A program made the position numbers and the translations under genes. The notes below the pieces were generated by a model, which saw only the letters and a program-made list of their open reading frames with translations, was not told the origin of the DNA and searched no databases. From the NCBI RefSeq assembly GCF_030269925.1, contig NC_085133.1, positions 1,880,001 to 1,944,000 on the forward strand: a DNA stretch of 64,000 nt, given 5' to 3'. How positions within the stretch are numbered: the first letter of the stretch is position 1; each line of letters opens with the position of its first letter. The DNA comes from Bombyx mori (taxonomy: Eukaryota > Arthropoda > Insecta > Lepidoptera > Bombycidae). Shown here one piece after another: positions 43,001-52,045 of the stretch.

Positions 43001-46000
43001 TGACAATTGGTGCCACTATTGCGTTTCCTGTTTTGTGATTGGTTCGTGCGATATGACGTCATCGTTGGCCAATCACAGCCATCAATGTATGACGCGACGT
43101 TGTTTCGTTAACAATCATACAGGCGGTTTGTCCTCGCGATGTAATGTGCGGGCCCGTAGCTTAATTTTCCATAAAAAGCATCTAACGACTTACATATGGG
43201 CCGTGTCCAGGGCGGGGGTCGACCGGGAGCAGCTTCGTCTCGGCGGGGGCGGGGGCGGGGTACACCATGCGGTCACCGCTGCGGTCCCTTACTGCAATGA
43301 AAGGTACAATTTGGCATCAGTGTCACGAGACAAACCCTTGCTGTGGGGAGATGTTTTATGGAACACGTTTTAATCGGTGGTTGAGCGTCTTCTGAGCCCA
43401 AGTAGGTACCTGTGCCGTGAAGCAGTACCGCGTTCCGGTATGCAGGGCGGGGCAATCGTTGTATTGTAAAACTGACATTTATAACTCATGTCTCAAGGTA
43501 GGTGGTGGCAATTACGCTGTCAATGTCTATGGGCTCCGGCGATCACTCCACCATCTAAGCCAAAACAATAAGTTTACTAAAATCAGTCGCGCTTAACATG
43601 TTTACTGCAAAGCTTCGTGAGCGACTATCACCTACTATGGTATGGGTGTATTCATTAACGGACTTTTGTGAGGCCAATTTTGAAGTGAAAACTTCTTTAG
43701 AATCGTTGTGATTTCAAACCGGATGCAACGGAAAAAACGACAGGTAAGAGACACAAATACAAAGAATGAGACAGAAATATACATACTATTTAATACAGCG
43801 CCATCTGTGAGATTTTTTAATACTAACGTGTATATGAAAGCTCTTGTAGTGAATTTTAATTTAGGATTATACGTGAAATTAAAATATTAATTCACAGAGG
43901 GCGCTACCTTACAATTATTTACTAATGACAAAATTTTACATATACTTAAGACGTTTAGGATAATTGTATTTTAATTTTGGAAGGTTTCACTTCTACCACG
44001 TGTGAATTGCACACATTTTGTTTTTTATTCTACCTATGCTGATAGCCTTGAGAGGTTATTTCAGCTTCTCCCTAACGTATAAGTGAGCTCACGGGGCTCA
44101 AACCGGGAGTGTTGCTAACACTGGCCCAAGCACGAGCAGTGCTTCGCAGAATCTACCACCCGATCGGAAACGCGACTGAGAAGATCCGGCGAGAAACTCA
44201 GTGAGCTGTGTCTATGGGTTAATTCGCTCGTCGAGCCCTTCATCACAAGCGACGGGTTCGATGAGGATGGTATAATGTCTCAGGCACACTATAAACAATT
44301 TTTGAGGCAAGATTGGACTTGCCTCAAAAATACCTCATACGCGGTGCCTGGAAGTCCCTCAAAAATCATCCCGCGGGCAGGGTGTTGAGTGTTGAGCTTA
44401 CCGTCGGTGGTGGTGACCGTCCTGTACTCGCGTATCTGCGAGTTGCAGTGGGAGCAGTACTGGCAGCCGCCGGCGGGGGGGCAGGGGGGGCAGGGGGAGC
44501 ACGTGGCCGGTACCGCGTTGACGCTACTACAACACAACAAGTAAATATACCCTTTTTATTTTATTGTTTACACGGGTGGACGAGCTTACAGCCCACCTAG
44601 TGTTAAGTGGTTACTGGAGCCCATAGACATTTACAACGGCTGCACCACCCTTCAAATCGAAACGCATTACTGCTTCACGGCAGAAATAGGCAGTATGGTG
44701 ATACTTACTCGTGCGGGCTCACAAGACGTCCTATCACCAGTAATTACCACCAAAGGGTGGGGCAGTCGTTGTAACTATACTGAGACCTTGGAACTTATAT
44801 CTCAAGGTGGGTAGTGCATTTACGTTGTAGATGTCTATGGACTCCAGTAACCACTTAACATCAAGTGGGCTGTGAACTCATCCACCCATCTAAGCAATAA
44901 AAAATAAAAAAACCTTCATCTCTCTCTCCTCTTTAGAAGTCGGTTTTCAATTCTTAATTTGAATTTAGAATGTTTACGCCCATAGTCAGAAACAACAGAA
45001 GTCTCACATCTCTCACTCAAGAATCTGTTTAAGCGATCTCAAGATTTGAACTCACGTTCGCACGTTGTCCGTGGAGCTGACGTAGGAGTGGTGGTGCTCC
45101 GCGGCGACCGGTATGGGCACGGTGGTCGGGTCCTGGTCGGCCGGGACTTCGTACGTGTAGGTCTTGACTGTAGTCGTCACCTTGTTCATGGGGGTGCTGC
45201 TGCGCGACAGCTGTGGACATGGTCTTTGTGAGAAGTTGCTCTTCTCTTATCTACTGTCGAACTTAGTTGCTGTTGTTCATTGAAGCATCATCAGTTTTTC
45301 CTATCTATGCTGATAACCTTGAGAGGCTGTGTCAGCATTACCCTAGCATGTAGGTGAGCTTTTGGGGCTCTAAGTAGCCCTAGCAAGAGCAGTGCTTCGC
45401 AGAGTCTATCACCGGATCGGAATCACCAAAAGAACAAAGAGAAAAGTCGAACAACAAAGAGAAAAAAGACAAAAGAAAAAAGAGAAGGAAGCATTGCTTT
45501 AAATTCCCACTTTGCTTTCTTACCAAACTTTCACTATTGTTTCTCCTTTTTTCTTTTTTTTTCCTACCTATGCTGATAGCCTTGAGAGGCTATTTCAGCC
45601 TCGCTCGCTGTAGGAGAGCTCACAGAGGTTAAACCGGAGTGTTACTAACACTGGCCCTAGCAAGAGCAGTACTTCACAGAATCTACCACCGGATCGGAAA
45701 CGCGACCCACTGAGAAGATCCGGCGAGAAACTCAGTCGGCTGTGTCTGTAGGTTAATTTACACTCGGAGAGGTCGATGATCGGTGCTTGAGGTATCTAAA
45801 AGCACCGTTAATGGATCGGGAGGATCCGTAATGACGCATCGTCAGTGTCTTTCACAACTCACCGTGCCAGTGGCTGGCGGCTGGTGGCAATGGGTGCAGG
45901 TCGGGGCCGGCACTAGCTGCGGCACAGCGGCTGGGACTTGAGCCGGGATCACACGGGACTCTGGAAAATAACGTTAAAGATCGAACACGTGCAAACGAAA

Positions 46001-49000
46001 CAAAAGAATTTTATTTGGAAGTTGGTATTCATCTCAATTCTCATATCGCTAACCCTTATGAATGATTGGCGGGTCCCTTCTTACGCACCCTTGAGATACC
46101 TAACCTATAGTCTACTTACACAAAGCCCAATGAACCATACTGACCGGTTTTTTCCTCTCTATAGACTTCTTGTCGTAGTGAGGAATGAGCGGGGACTGAG
46201 GCGACAGGGGGCGGGGGGCTCGACCCCCATGAGGAGCTCTCCAGCCGTTCTTCACGCTTCAGGGTCGAATATCCGCTTGACGGAGTAGGCTTCACTGGGG
46301 TTCTAGTAATCATAATTTAAATTTCACAGTTTTAATCAAATTTGGCCTTGGATGGAAAATAAACTAAAGTTTGGTCAATTGATGTAATATCGTTATTGCC
46401 TTTAATGTTCCGTTGGATAGTAATTTTACTGCGATGTAACTATTTATTGTAATGGGCCTGTTGTTTTAAAATAACTAAAATAAATAAAATAACAATGCAG
46501 TATTTCAAACGTGCAAGAGTATACAATAAGAGTGTGCAATATCTTTTTCGAGATTTTCGCTATTTTATCCCTTTATTCAACCAACTTTGTCGTCATCAAT
46601 CGACGACCTACACATAGAACCGATAGTAAATCTAAAGGAAGCGTCAGAAAGATACTGTGAAAAAGCGAAGCGACACTATAGCCTCCATATCGTGATCGTC
46701 GCTAATGTGGCCACGAGCGGACTGATCAAAAGTAACTGATCAAAACTCACCCTCGTCTGTAGTCAAATGATGTGCTTTCGGCTGTATCTGAAGTGTACCC
46801 ACCTGGAATCAGGATTAAGCTAAATAAGCAGATACAATGGCAGATCTTATTTAGAACAAGTGGCATCATTTGAGCCTCACAATAGTAAAACTGGTGAAAT
46901 AGTTTTGTGCACACTCACTCTTGTATAGCTGTCGCTCTTGATCCTTTTGCAGGTCGTCGAGAAGAGAGTCCAGCTCTTCCACGTTTTGCGTCAGGTCTTT
47001 GGTCGTCTTCGAACTCTTCACCTTCGAATAGCCTAGAGGGCGAAGTTATTTTATAGTGGGATTAAACACCTTATTGCTTACCAAAAGCGCTCTCAGTCCA
47101 CTTAGGGCTTACAACACTTTATTAAAGTGCAACTTTTATTACATCGTCTCAAACTTTTTCGTCTGTGTGTTGCAAGTCGCGTGACGGTCGGCCGCGGAGT
47201 AGGGATAAAGTGAAAGGCGCTCGTCAGGGCAACCAAGGCCAATACGGTAGCGCCTATAGTTCGCAGCAGCTGACCGTGTAGTGTACAGACTATTACTCAT
47301 TTGTGCCAGTGCTTTTGTTTTTGTCAGTGTTTAATGTAAATGTTGTTTGTCAGAGTTAAATGTCTATAATGTGAAAAAAAGTTTCACTTTTACCGTGGTT
47401 TCATAAAACCACACAATCCTTTTTTATTTAGGATCTACTGGCTCGATGGTGCAGTGGTTAGCGGCCGTGACTAATGAGTCAAAGGGTCGTGGGTTCGATT
47501 CCCACGTCGAGCAAACATTCGTATGATGAAAGGGTTTATTGTTATAATGTATATTTTATTTCTTGAATATAAGCTCTCAGTTTATTAGAGGTGGCATTAA
47601 GAATGCTTACCAGGTGTAGAGCTGAGGCTGGACTCATAGTTGTAGGTGCGTGTTCCACAGGTCGGGGCCGGGAGCTCCCGCTCCTCCTTCTGGTAGTAGT
47701 AAGTGCTGCTTTCGGCTGTCTTCGGAGGGATGGTGAACTCCTGGAAATCGGACTGGACCCGTGAGATTTATTGTAAACTAGCTGACCCGGCAGACTTCGT
47801 AGTGCCTCAATCGATAAATAAACGACTTAAACTTTTGTATAAAATAAATTTAAAACAAACAAAAGGAATCCATCCTACGGGGATCCATCCTACACATCAA
47901 TGGAAAAACAAAATTGTTATTTTTATTTAATTCCAAGCATTTTCATATTTATCTACGTTTTTTTTAACAATAAAATCATTTATTCTTACACTGTTTTTAA
48001 TTCAAAATTATTAAAATTTATTTTCTACTTTTTAGTTGGATTTTCTATAGAAGCGTATTTTGTTAGTTTTTTTAAACTATTATTTATTTTTAATTTCTTA
48101 GTTGAATTTCAATTTTTACAACATATTTTTTTTCAATTATTTTTTTTAATATTGAATTGTCGTCGATCCTTAATAAGTATACCAAATTTCGAGTTAATCC
48201 GACGTTTTGAAGGGGGTCAAAATCATGTTCAAAGATTCCGTTACAAACATACATACGTCTGAAGCTAATAAAAGCGTATCAAAAAAAAACAGCTATTACC
48301 TCAACAGCCCTATAGTCCTTCCTGTCATACTTTCCGGCAGGAAGTGTCTCCTCCTTGTACTCGTAGTGGTACTCCCTTGTACCAGCCCCACCGCGCCCGA
48401 GCGAGTTCAGCTTACTGCCTTTCGGGAGTAGCTCGGACTTAATCATATCTACGGGAATACATGCTTGTTAGCAGTTCTGTCGTCATTATCGGCAGTTGGA
48501 AGATGATCCACGTCCCAATTGGATGGTAATTACGAAAATTTAATGGTTTGCGAGTTTGATATATATCACACGACGTTGTCTCTCCGTGTTATTCATCCGT
48601 GAACATGCTATAAGTTCTTTAGAAAAAAAAATAGTAACTATTTTCAGGATTTGAAAACTGGTGTATTGGGGCTTTCCCCTGACTTCGCTGCAAATACCAT
48701 ACCCGCTTATCCAGCGGACTACTATGACCAGATCCTCATCTACAATCCACGCGTGGGAGACCTAAGTTACCGAATATAATAAAATTGTACTTTAAAATAA
48801 GAATTATTTAGTTCAAATTACAAGCAGACAAGGTCTGTAATATTAGCGAAAAGATGTCATTCAGAAAAAATGAAAAACATTGCATTTTGGCGCCATAAAG
48901 AGTTGCTTGTGTCACTTCTATGGTGCCCCTCACTTGTCAACGTATTGAGAGTTCTATAGCAAGGGTTACCATGGCAACCGCGTTGCTCTTACGTATACGA

Positions 49001-49830
49001 TGGTATAGGAAAAATTCGAGCCAGTACTAGATTCATTCGCAAAGCAGCTGCTCTTGAGTTATCAGGTCTTATTTGGAGGCGCTCGGGCAGCTGTTAGCAA
49101 ATCCCACCTCTCATGCCTGAGCCTTTGCTCTCCCACCTGTTCTGGTTAAATTGGAAACGCCGTCAGGCCACCATTAATGCCTATTTCATAAAAAGGTGCG
49201 CGTGCAACTTGGTTCACGTGAAAGAAGTGAAACTTCTTTTGCGGTGTGTAGTATTGCGGTTTTCTTCATTTTTCATCCTTAAATCAAATGTCTCTTGTAA
49301 CAGGGAATGCTGTGTATAAGAGAAATTCATTTGCTCGCTCTGTCCTTTTCCTCTCTCCACAGTCGAGTAGTTCGCGAGACCTAAATTATATCTTTTTCCT
49401 AAATTGTGTCTTTTCTCTCTAGCCGTAACGAATCTGTCGCGAGTTAAATTTTACTCTCAACGCGCCTAAAGAAGTTTCACTTCAAAAAGGAAAAAATCAA
49501 TCATTATCCTGCCCTTCTCCCAGTCACCTGGGGTCGGCGCAACATGTTTTCTCCTTCCATACTCTTCTATCATATACCATTTCTTCGCTCACTCCCCTCC
49601 TACCCATATCGTCTTTCACACAATCCATCCATTTCTTCTTAGGTCTACCTCTTCCTCTGAATCCTTCCACATTCATAGTTAAAAAATAATATAAATAATA
49701 AAAATAATAATAATAAAAATCAATGTGGACAGGAAATATTTATACCCAATTGTTCTCCGGTGTACGGGACGGTGCCGCTTGATGAGAACTCCTTGTATTC
49801 TTTGTGTTTGCTGTACGATTTGGTGGCCAT
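36846..49830 (-). CDS. Unnamed LD-motif scaffold-like protein (whole gene, 11 coding exons)
   Basis: I do not recognise a named orthologue. Coding exons in order: 49830-49746, 48448-48300, 47740-47611, 47032-46919, 45960-45863, 45210-45056, 44526-44402, 43291-43194, 38675-38481, 37719-37507, 37010-36846. All phases agree and give 508 residues. Seen in the protein: two LD motifs of the paxillin type, L142DxLLxxL149 and L373DxLLxxF380, normally docking helices for focal-adhesion partners; Tyr/Ser/Thr-rich segments such as YHYEYKEE, STYYYQKEE and TVKTYTYEVP; a Cys-rich segment in exon 7 with CSPCPPCPP and CQYCSHC; a Pro/Ser stretch in exon 9; and a Cys-rich end (PICLPLCCAMPCVIM) that could be lipidated or membrane-associated. 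No signal peptide or transmembrane helix. Inferred role: cytoskeletal or adhesion adaptor. Convergent with MED26. Confidence 0.75.
37194..37404 (+). mobile_element. BMC1-like LINE fragment
   Basis: CTACATATTCTAGTAATCTC, TGAGCTCACATGGCTCAAACC, GTGCTGCGCAGAATCTACC, with a deletion before CTCGTCGAACCGTTCG. It lies between the last two coding exons of the LD-motif gene. Confidence 0.65.
37507..37719 (-). CDS. LD-motif gene, coding exon 10
   Basis: 71 codons, phase 0 at both ends, acceptor TTATTCCAG, donor GTGAGT. Encodes RFPTQPDGVVRRKTEVTHES and TKNVAGPAVYYPPGHTPFAK. Confidence 0.85.
37986..38347 (-). mobile_element. Bm1-like SINE, nearly full length
   Basis: Reverse copy from CCCATAGACATCTACAACG to the tRNA-like head (GGCCACGACGACTTC on the + strand). 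The A-tail end is missing and small deletions affect the head. Confidence 0.85.
38481..38675 (-). CDS. LD-motif gene, coding exon 9 (second LD motif)
   Basis: 65 codons, phase 0 at both ends, acceptor CTGTCGCAG, donor GTAAGT. Encodes GPSGYKYSETTYSSHNATQR, a Pro/Ser run, and KKLDDLLADFPEA with the second LD motif. Confidence 0.87.
38912..39227 (-). mobile_element. BMC1-like LINE 3' end, nearly complete tail
   Basis: Reverse copy starting with GATGTCATCTCGGATCCTCC and ending GCTATCAGCTTAGGTAGG. Strongly similar to 21861-22183 (shared CGTCAGGTTTGAGCCCCGTG type). Confidence 0.85.
39925..41203. mobile_element. TIR element, copy A (1279 bp, unclassified)
   Basis: Begins TACCGGTAAAATGGGGCGAT and ends with the inverted ATCGCCCCATTTTACGGTA, so the terminal inverted repeats are about 25 bp (one base differs in length). 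Internal sequence is non-coding and holds GGGGATATTGGGGACGTC and TTTCGTCCCAATTAACCGC. An AT microsatellite is at 40788-40806. A second copy follows after 23 bases. Possibly a non-autonomous DNA transposon with TA target sites; superfamily unknown. It lies in the intron between coding exons 8 and 9 of the LD-motif gene. Confidence 0.8.
41227..42407. mobile_element. TIR element, copy B (1181 bp, same orientation)
   Basis: Nearly identical to copy A along its whole length, with the same terminal inverted repeats. It lacks about 100 bases present in copy A around 40720-40823 (joined as ATCAGCACTGTCG). No coding frame. Confidence 0.85.
43034..43077. promoter_or_regulatory. CRE/CCAAT composite with dyad symmetry
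   Basis: TGTGATTGG at 43034-43042 and CCAATCACA at 43069-43077 are exact reverse complements and are CCAAT boxes. Between them is a perfect CRE, TGACGTCA, at 43054-43061. Promoter-like; it lies in the intron just downstream of coding exon 8 of the LD-motif gene. Confidence 0.5.
43194..43291 (-). CDS. LD-motif gene, coding exon 8
   Basis: Acceptor TTCATTGCAG, donor GTAAGT, phase 1 in and 0 out. Encodes VRDRSGDRMVYPAPAPAETK and LLPVDPRPGHGPY. Found from phase requirements between exons 7 and 9 as well as from its GC content. Confidence 0.8.
43411..43571 (+). mobile_element. Bm1-like SINE, old diverged copy
   Basis: GCCGTGAAGCAGTACCGCG, TCATGTCTCAAGGTAGGTGG, TGTCTATGGGCTCCGG. Recognisable but with many changes. 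Confidence 0.65.
44027..44275 (+). mobile_element. BMC1-like LINE 3'-end fragment
   Basis: CTACCTATGCTGATAGCC, AACCGGGAGTGTTGCTAACA, GCTTCGCAGAATCTACCACC, ending at GACGGGTTCGATGAGGATGG. It sits about 130 bases downstream of coding exon 7 of the LD-motif gene. Confidence 0.8.
44402..44526 (-). CDS. LD-motif gene, coding exon 7 (Cys-rich)
   Basis: Phase 2 in, phase 1 out; donor GTAAGC. Encodes TSVNAVPATCSPCPPCPP and GGCQYCSHCNSQIREYRTV. The closely spaced cysteines could bind metal, but I recognise no named zinc-finger type. The acceptor is a tandem TAGTAG, so the start may also be 44523, which removes one serine and keeps the frame. Confidence 0.82.
44553..44748 (-). mobile_element. Bm1-like SINE, inverted pair (left arm)
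   Basis: Reverse copy from its A-tail (TTTATTGTTTACACGGGTGG) to CCAGTAATTACC. It faces the + copy at 44751-44911. Confidence 0.8.
44751..44911 (+). mobile_element. Bm1-like SINE, inverted pair (right arm)
   Basis: Starts AAAGGGTGGGGCAGTCGTTG and ends AAGCAATAAAAA. The two arms can pair over about 150 bases. Confidence 0.8.
45056..45210 (-). CDS. LD-motif gene, coding exon 6
   Basis: Acceptor TGTCCACAG, donor GTGAGT, phase 0 in and 2 out. Encodes LSRSSTPMNKVTTTVKTYTY and VAAEHHHSYVSSTDNVR. A second frame is open across the whole exon. Confidence 0.87.
45295..45425 (+). mobile_element. BMC1-like LINE fragment, short
   Basis: CTATCTATGCTGATAACC, GCATGTAGGTGAGCTTTTGG, GTGCTTCGCAGAGTCTATCA. Truncated at the 3' side. 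Confidence 0.7.
45558..45835 (+). mobile_element. BMC1-like LINE 3' end
   Basis: Full pattern from CTACCTATGCTGATAGCC to GGATCGGGAGGATCCG, with a deletion between TTAATTTACACTCG and GTCGATGATCGG. It ends close to the donor side of coding exon 5 of the LD-motif gene. Confidence 0.8.
45863..45960 (-). CDS. LD-motif gene, coding exon 5
   Basis: Acceptor TTATTTTCCAG, donor GTGAGT, phase 1 in and 0 out. Encodes KSRVIPAQVPAAVPQLVPAP and TCTHCHQPPATGT, with another CxxC pair. Fits directly after coding exon 4. Confidence 0.8.
46751..46802 (-). other. Exon-like block in the LD-motif gene, frame conflict
   Basis: 52 bases with good signals (acceptor TGATTCCAG, donor GTGAGT). In the frame that fits coding exon 5 it reads VGTLQIQPKAHHLTTDE, which would need a phase-0 exon before it, while coding exon 4 ends in phase 1. 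Used between exons 4 and 5, it would shift the frame. Left out of the main model. Confidence 0.45.
46919..47032 (-). CDS. LD-motif gene, coding exon 4 (first LD motif)
   Basis: 38 codon equivalents, phase 1 at both ends, donor GTGAGT. Encodes GYSKVKSSKTTKDLTQ, then NVEELDSLLDDLQKDQERQL, which contains the exact paxillin-type consensus LDxLLxxL. Confidence 0.88.
47443..47580 (+). mobile_element. tRNA-like SINE head and short body
   Basis: GGCTCGATGGTGCAGTGGTT and GGGTTCGATTCCCACGTCGAG look like a tRNA with 6 bp of acceptor pairing, but the anticodon arm folds badly (6-base loop) and the sequence runs on into an AT-rich body. I treat it as a SINE remnant, not a tRNA gene. Confidence 0.55.
47611..47740 (-). 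CDS. LD-motif gene, coding exon 3
   Basis: Acceptor GATTTCCAG, donor GTAAGC, phase 0 in and 1 out. Encodes EFTIPPKTAESSTYYYQKEE and TCGTRTYNYESSLSSTP. Confidence 0.87.
47777..48275 (+). mobile_element. Unclassified interspersed repeat, family Y
   Basis: Begins CTAGCTGACCCGGCAGACTT and ends GTTACAAACATACATACGTC. About 330 bases of its right half match 54364-54690 in reverse. This kind of repeat is common in moths; probably a LINE-derived 3' region. Confidence 0.65.
48300..48448 (-). CDS. LD-motif gene, coding exon 2
   Basis: Acceptor TTCCCGTAG, donor GTAATA, phase 1 in and 0 out. Encodes DMIKSELLPKGSKLNSLGRG and TREYHYEYKEETLPAGKYDR. Confidence 0.85.
49040..49195 (+). mobile_element. LINE-like 3' fragment, third family
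   Basis: CCTGAGCCTTTGCTCTCCCAC, CTGTTCTGGTTAAATTGGAA, GTCAGGCCACCATTAATGCC. Resembles 19055-19185. Confidence 0.5.
49501..49680 (-). mobile_element. RTE-like LINE, ORF2 C-terminal fragment
   Basis: On the minus strand it reads GFRGRGRPKKKWMDCVKDDM, then GVSEEMVYDRRVWKEKTCCA and DPR followed by a stop: the typical C-terminus of RTE-clade reverse transcriptase proteins. 5'-truncated. Confidence 0.75.
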
Positions 49831-49843
49831 CTTGCAAGATTAT
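49746..49843 (-). CDS. LD-motif gene, first coding exon
   Basis: Acceptor CTTGTTACAG at 49844, then 13 bases of leader and the ATG at 49830-49828. Encodes MATKSYSKHKEYKEFSSSGT and VPYTGEQL; donor GTATAA, phase 1. The acceptor shows that there is at least one non-coding 5' exon further right, which I could not find. Confidence 0.82.
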
Positions 49844-50938
49844 CTGTAACAAGAGAAAAGAGATATTTTGTTTATGACGTAACAACAACAGTATTCGCCA
49901 AGATTGTTCTAAGCTGCGATTAAAATATTTAAAAGTTTGTAACGAGTAGGCGAGTAGGCGAGTACTCGCACACGATTAAAACCAGCTCCACAGCCTATGA
50001 TCCCTTTGCTATATCACCTGACGTTTTGTACCGGCCAGTATTATTATCAAGTATTTTTTTGTTTCATTAAAGAAAAAACCTTTAGTATATAAGACCTTTA
50101 AAACTCTTTAGCTTAAAAAAAAACTTAGACGTATTCATTGTCATCTGTCATCTGTCTGTCATTCAATGAGGAGAGTAGTTCAGTTTTGTATTGCATGGTC
50201 GGATACTGTTTAAAATATTAATTTAAAAACAGATTAAGAGTTTTAAATGTTGTTTTTTTATTATATTACAGAAAAAACAATTAAGTCTTTTATTGTTCAT
50301 TCCTTCTGGAGTATTTGATAACATTATATAATTTAAAATATGCTTTTGTTTACATTCATTCATTCAACTTGGAACAATCTAATCGAGCGCTATTAATGAT
50401 AGAGTAGGCACACCGTTCGTTCCCGATGTGACACTAAATATAATGTAACAGCCACTATAGTATATAATATATACCAGGTACAGACACCATCGATACAAGA
50501 TTATATCCGTATTTGGTAGGGAAACTCAATCCGGTGCCCGAGTGCGTAGGCCGAGCTTTTGTGACACAGTTCATATTACTCACAGTCGGTAAGTTTCGGT
50601 TCAATTCATTTATACAAATAATAAAATTGATACGCCTTTAAAATATTGGGATTGCTTATTCAACGAAAACTTATTATAAATAATTCGGTCGAATAATGAA
50701 ATAATTTTATGAACGATCAAGATAGCTGTGCGACTTTCAAATGTCAATATCTACAATTGCGTTATATATCTTAGAATAAAATTACGAACCGTAATTAGTT
50801 ATTTTATTATACATACATGTATAAATATATAATAGTGCTGTAATGTATTTTGGAATAGTGAAATTTTGATATTTGGTAAATGTAAAACAAAAAAAAAGTA
50901 CGAATCCTTAAATAGGTGGACGAGCTCACGGTCCACAT
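49844..50938. other. Likely 5' intron of the LD-motif gene
   Basis: AT-rich, no exon recognised. The sequence around 50510-50585 is a little GC-richer and could hold a non-coding exon or promoter, but nothing decides it. Confidence 0.35.
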
Positions 50939-51193
50939 TTTTTATTTATTATTTATTGCTAAGATGGGTGGACGAGCTAACAACCCACCTGGTGTTAAGT
51001 GGTTACTGGAGCCCATAGACATCTACAACGTAAATGCGCCACCCACCTTGAGATATAAGTTCTAAGGTCTCAAGTATAGTTACAACGGCTGCCCCAACCT
51101 TCAAACCGAAACGCATTACTGCTTCACGGCAGAAATAGGCAGGGCGGTGGTACCTACCCGTGTGGACTCATAAGAGGTCCTACCAGCAGTATT
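50939..51193 (-). mobile_element. Bm1-like SINE, 3' half
   Basis: Reverse copy: TTTATTGCTAAGATGGGTGG, ACCCACCTTGAGATATAAGT, ending GGTCCTACCAGCAGTA. 5'-truncated. Confidence 0.85.
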
Positions 51194-51293
51194 AGATACT
51201 TATAGAAAATATGTAGGATCCAAGATGTATGTATTTTTGTAGCGTACAATTTTATTATCGTGCCACTTTAGTACAGTAATTGAACAGCGTAAA

Positions 51294-51500
51294 AGCGCCA
51301 CCCACCTTGAGATATAAGTTCTAAGGTCTCAGTATAGTTACACCTGATGTTAAGTAATTGTTAAAACTAATAGATATCAACAACGTAAATGCCGCCACCC
51401 GACCTTGAGATATGAGTCCTCATGTCTCCATTATTACAGTACAACGGCATGTCCGATCCTTCAATCGAAATGCATTACTGCTTCATGATCAACGTTGGTA
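51294..51500 (-). mobile_element. Two scrambled Bm1-like SINE pieces
   Basis: The CCACCCACCTTGAGATATAAG block occurs at about 51299 and again, changed, at about 51396 (CGACCTTGAGATATGAGTCC). Old, rearranged copies. Confidence 0.6.
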
Positions 51501-51580
51501 ATTCTATCAGGTTGAGCTCGTGACGTCATTAATCGGTGCACGCGAAGAAGCCTCATAAGCTACCAACGATTAGGAAGGGG
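51500..51580 (-). mobile_element. Short LINE 3'-end remnant
   Basis: CTATCAGGTTGAGCTCGTGA and CCTCATAAGCTACCAACGAT resemble the diverged BMC1-like subfamily at 20858-21048. Confidence 0.5.
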
Positions 51581-51769
51581 AGGAAAAATACAGTTTTTGC
51601 GGTCAAGGACGACTAAGATTTTATTTTATGTGTTAAGTATCTCCTAATTTTCGGTAATTTTTTTTATTTCACATATATAGAACCAACAGCCTATCTTGAA
51701 GTTTGCAAGTTTTATTTGGCATGAGTTTTCATATTCATAACACACGGACGCTATGCGCATGCGTTAGCT

Positions 51770-52045
51770 AAGCACCGATTTTTCGTCTTCTTCTTCTTCG
51801 TCGCTTTCTTCATTGCTGAAGGTCGTGTCTCTGAAACTTGACCGTGGCCTGTCTCGTGAGCTGTTTCGACCTCGTCCGGTCCTCAGCTTCTCGAATGGCG
51901 GTTTCGACTGGCAGACCAGTTAGGGTGGTTATTTGATCACACCAACAGCTAGGTAATCGGCCGCGGGGTCTCTTTCCTTTTACTTTGCCCGTCACAATCA
52001 CTTTGTCCAAGTTATCAATAATAATTTTTCGTATAATGAACATAT
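51770..52045 (-). mobile_element. LINE ORF2 C-terminal fragment (RTE/CR1-like)
   Basis: On the minus strand: GKVKGKRPRGRLPSCWCDQI, then AIREAEDRTRSKQLTRQ. The GKRPRGRP...W.DQI pattern is typical of the end of insect LINE reverse transcriptases. A GAA-rich 3' end follows. Confidence 0.7.

Noticed and set aside
43273..43455. 60-residue minus-strand frame
   Set aside because: Runs out of a SINE into exon 8 of the LD-motif gene in the wrong frame.
47443..47520. Possible tRNA gene (+ strand)
   Set aside because: A and B boxes and a 6-bp acceptor pairing exist, but the anticodon stem needs a 6-base loop, the first acceptor pair fails, and the sequence is followed by a SINE-type body. Relatives at 25.2 and 35.4 kb confirm that it is repeated.
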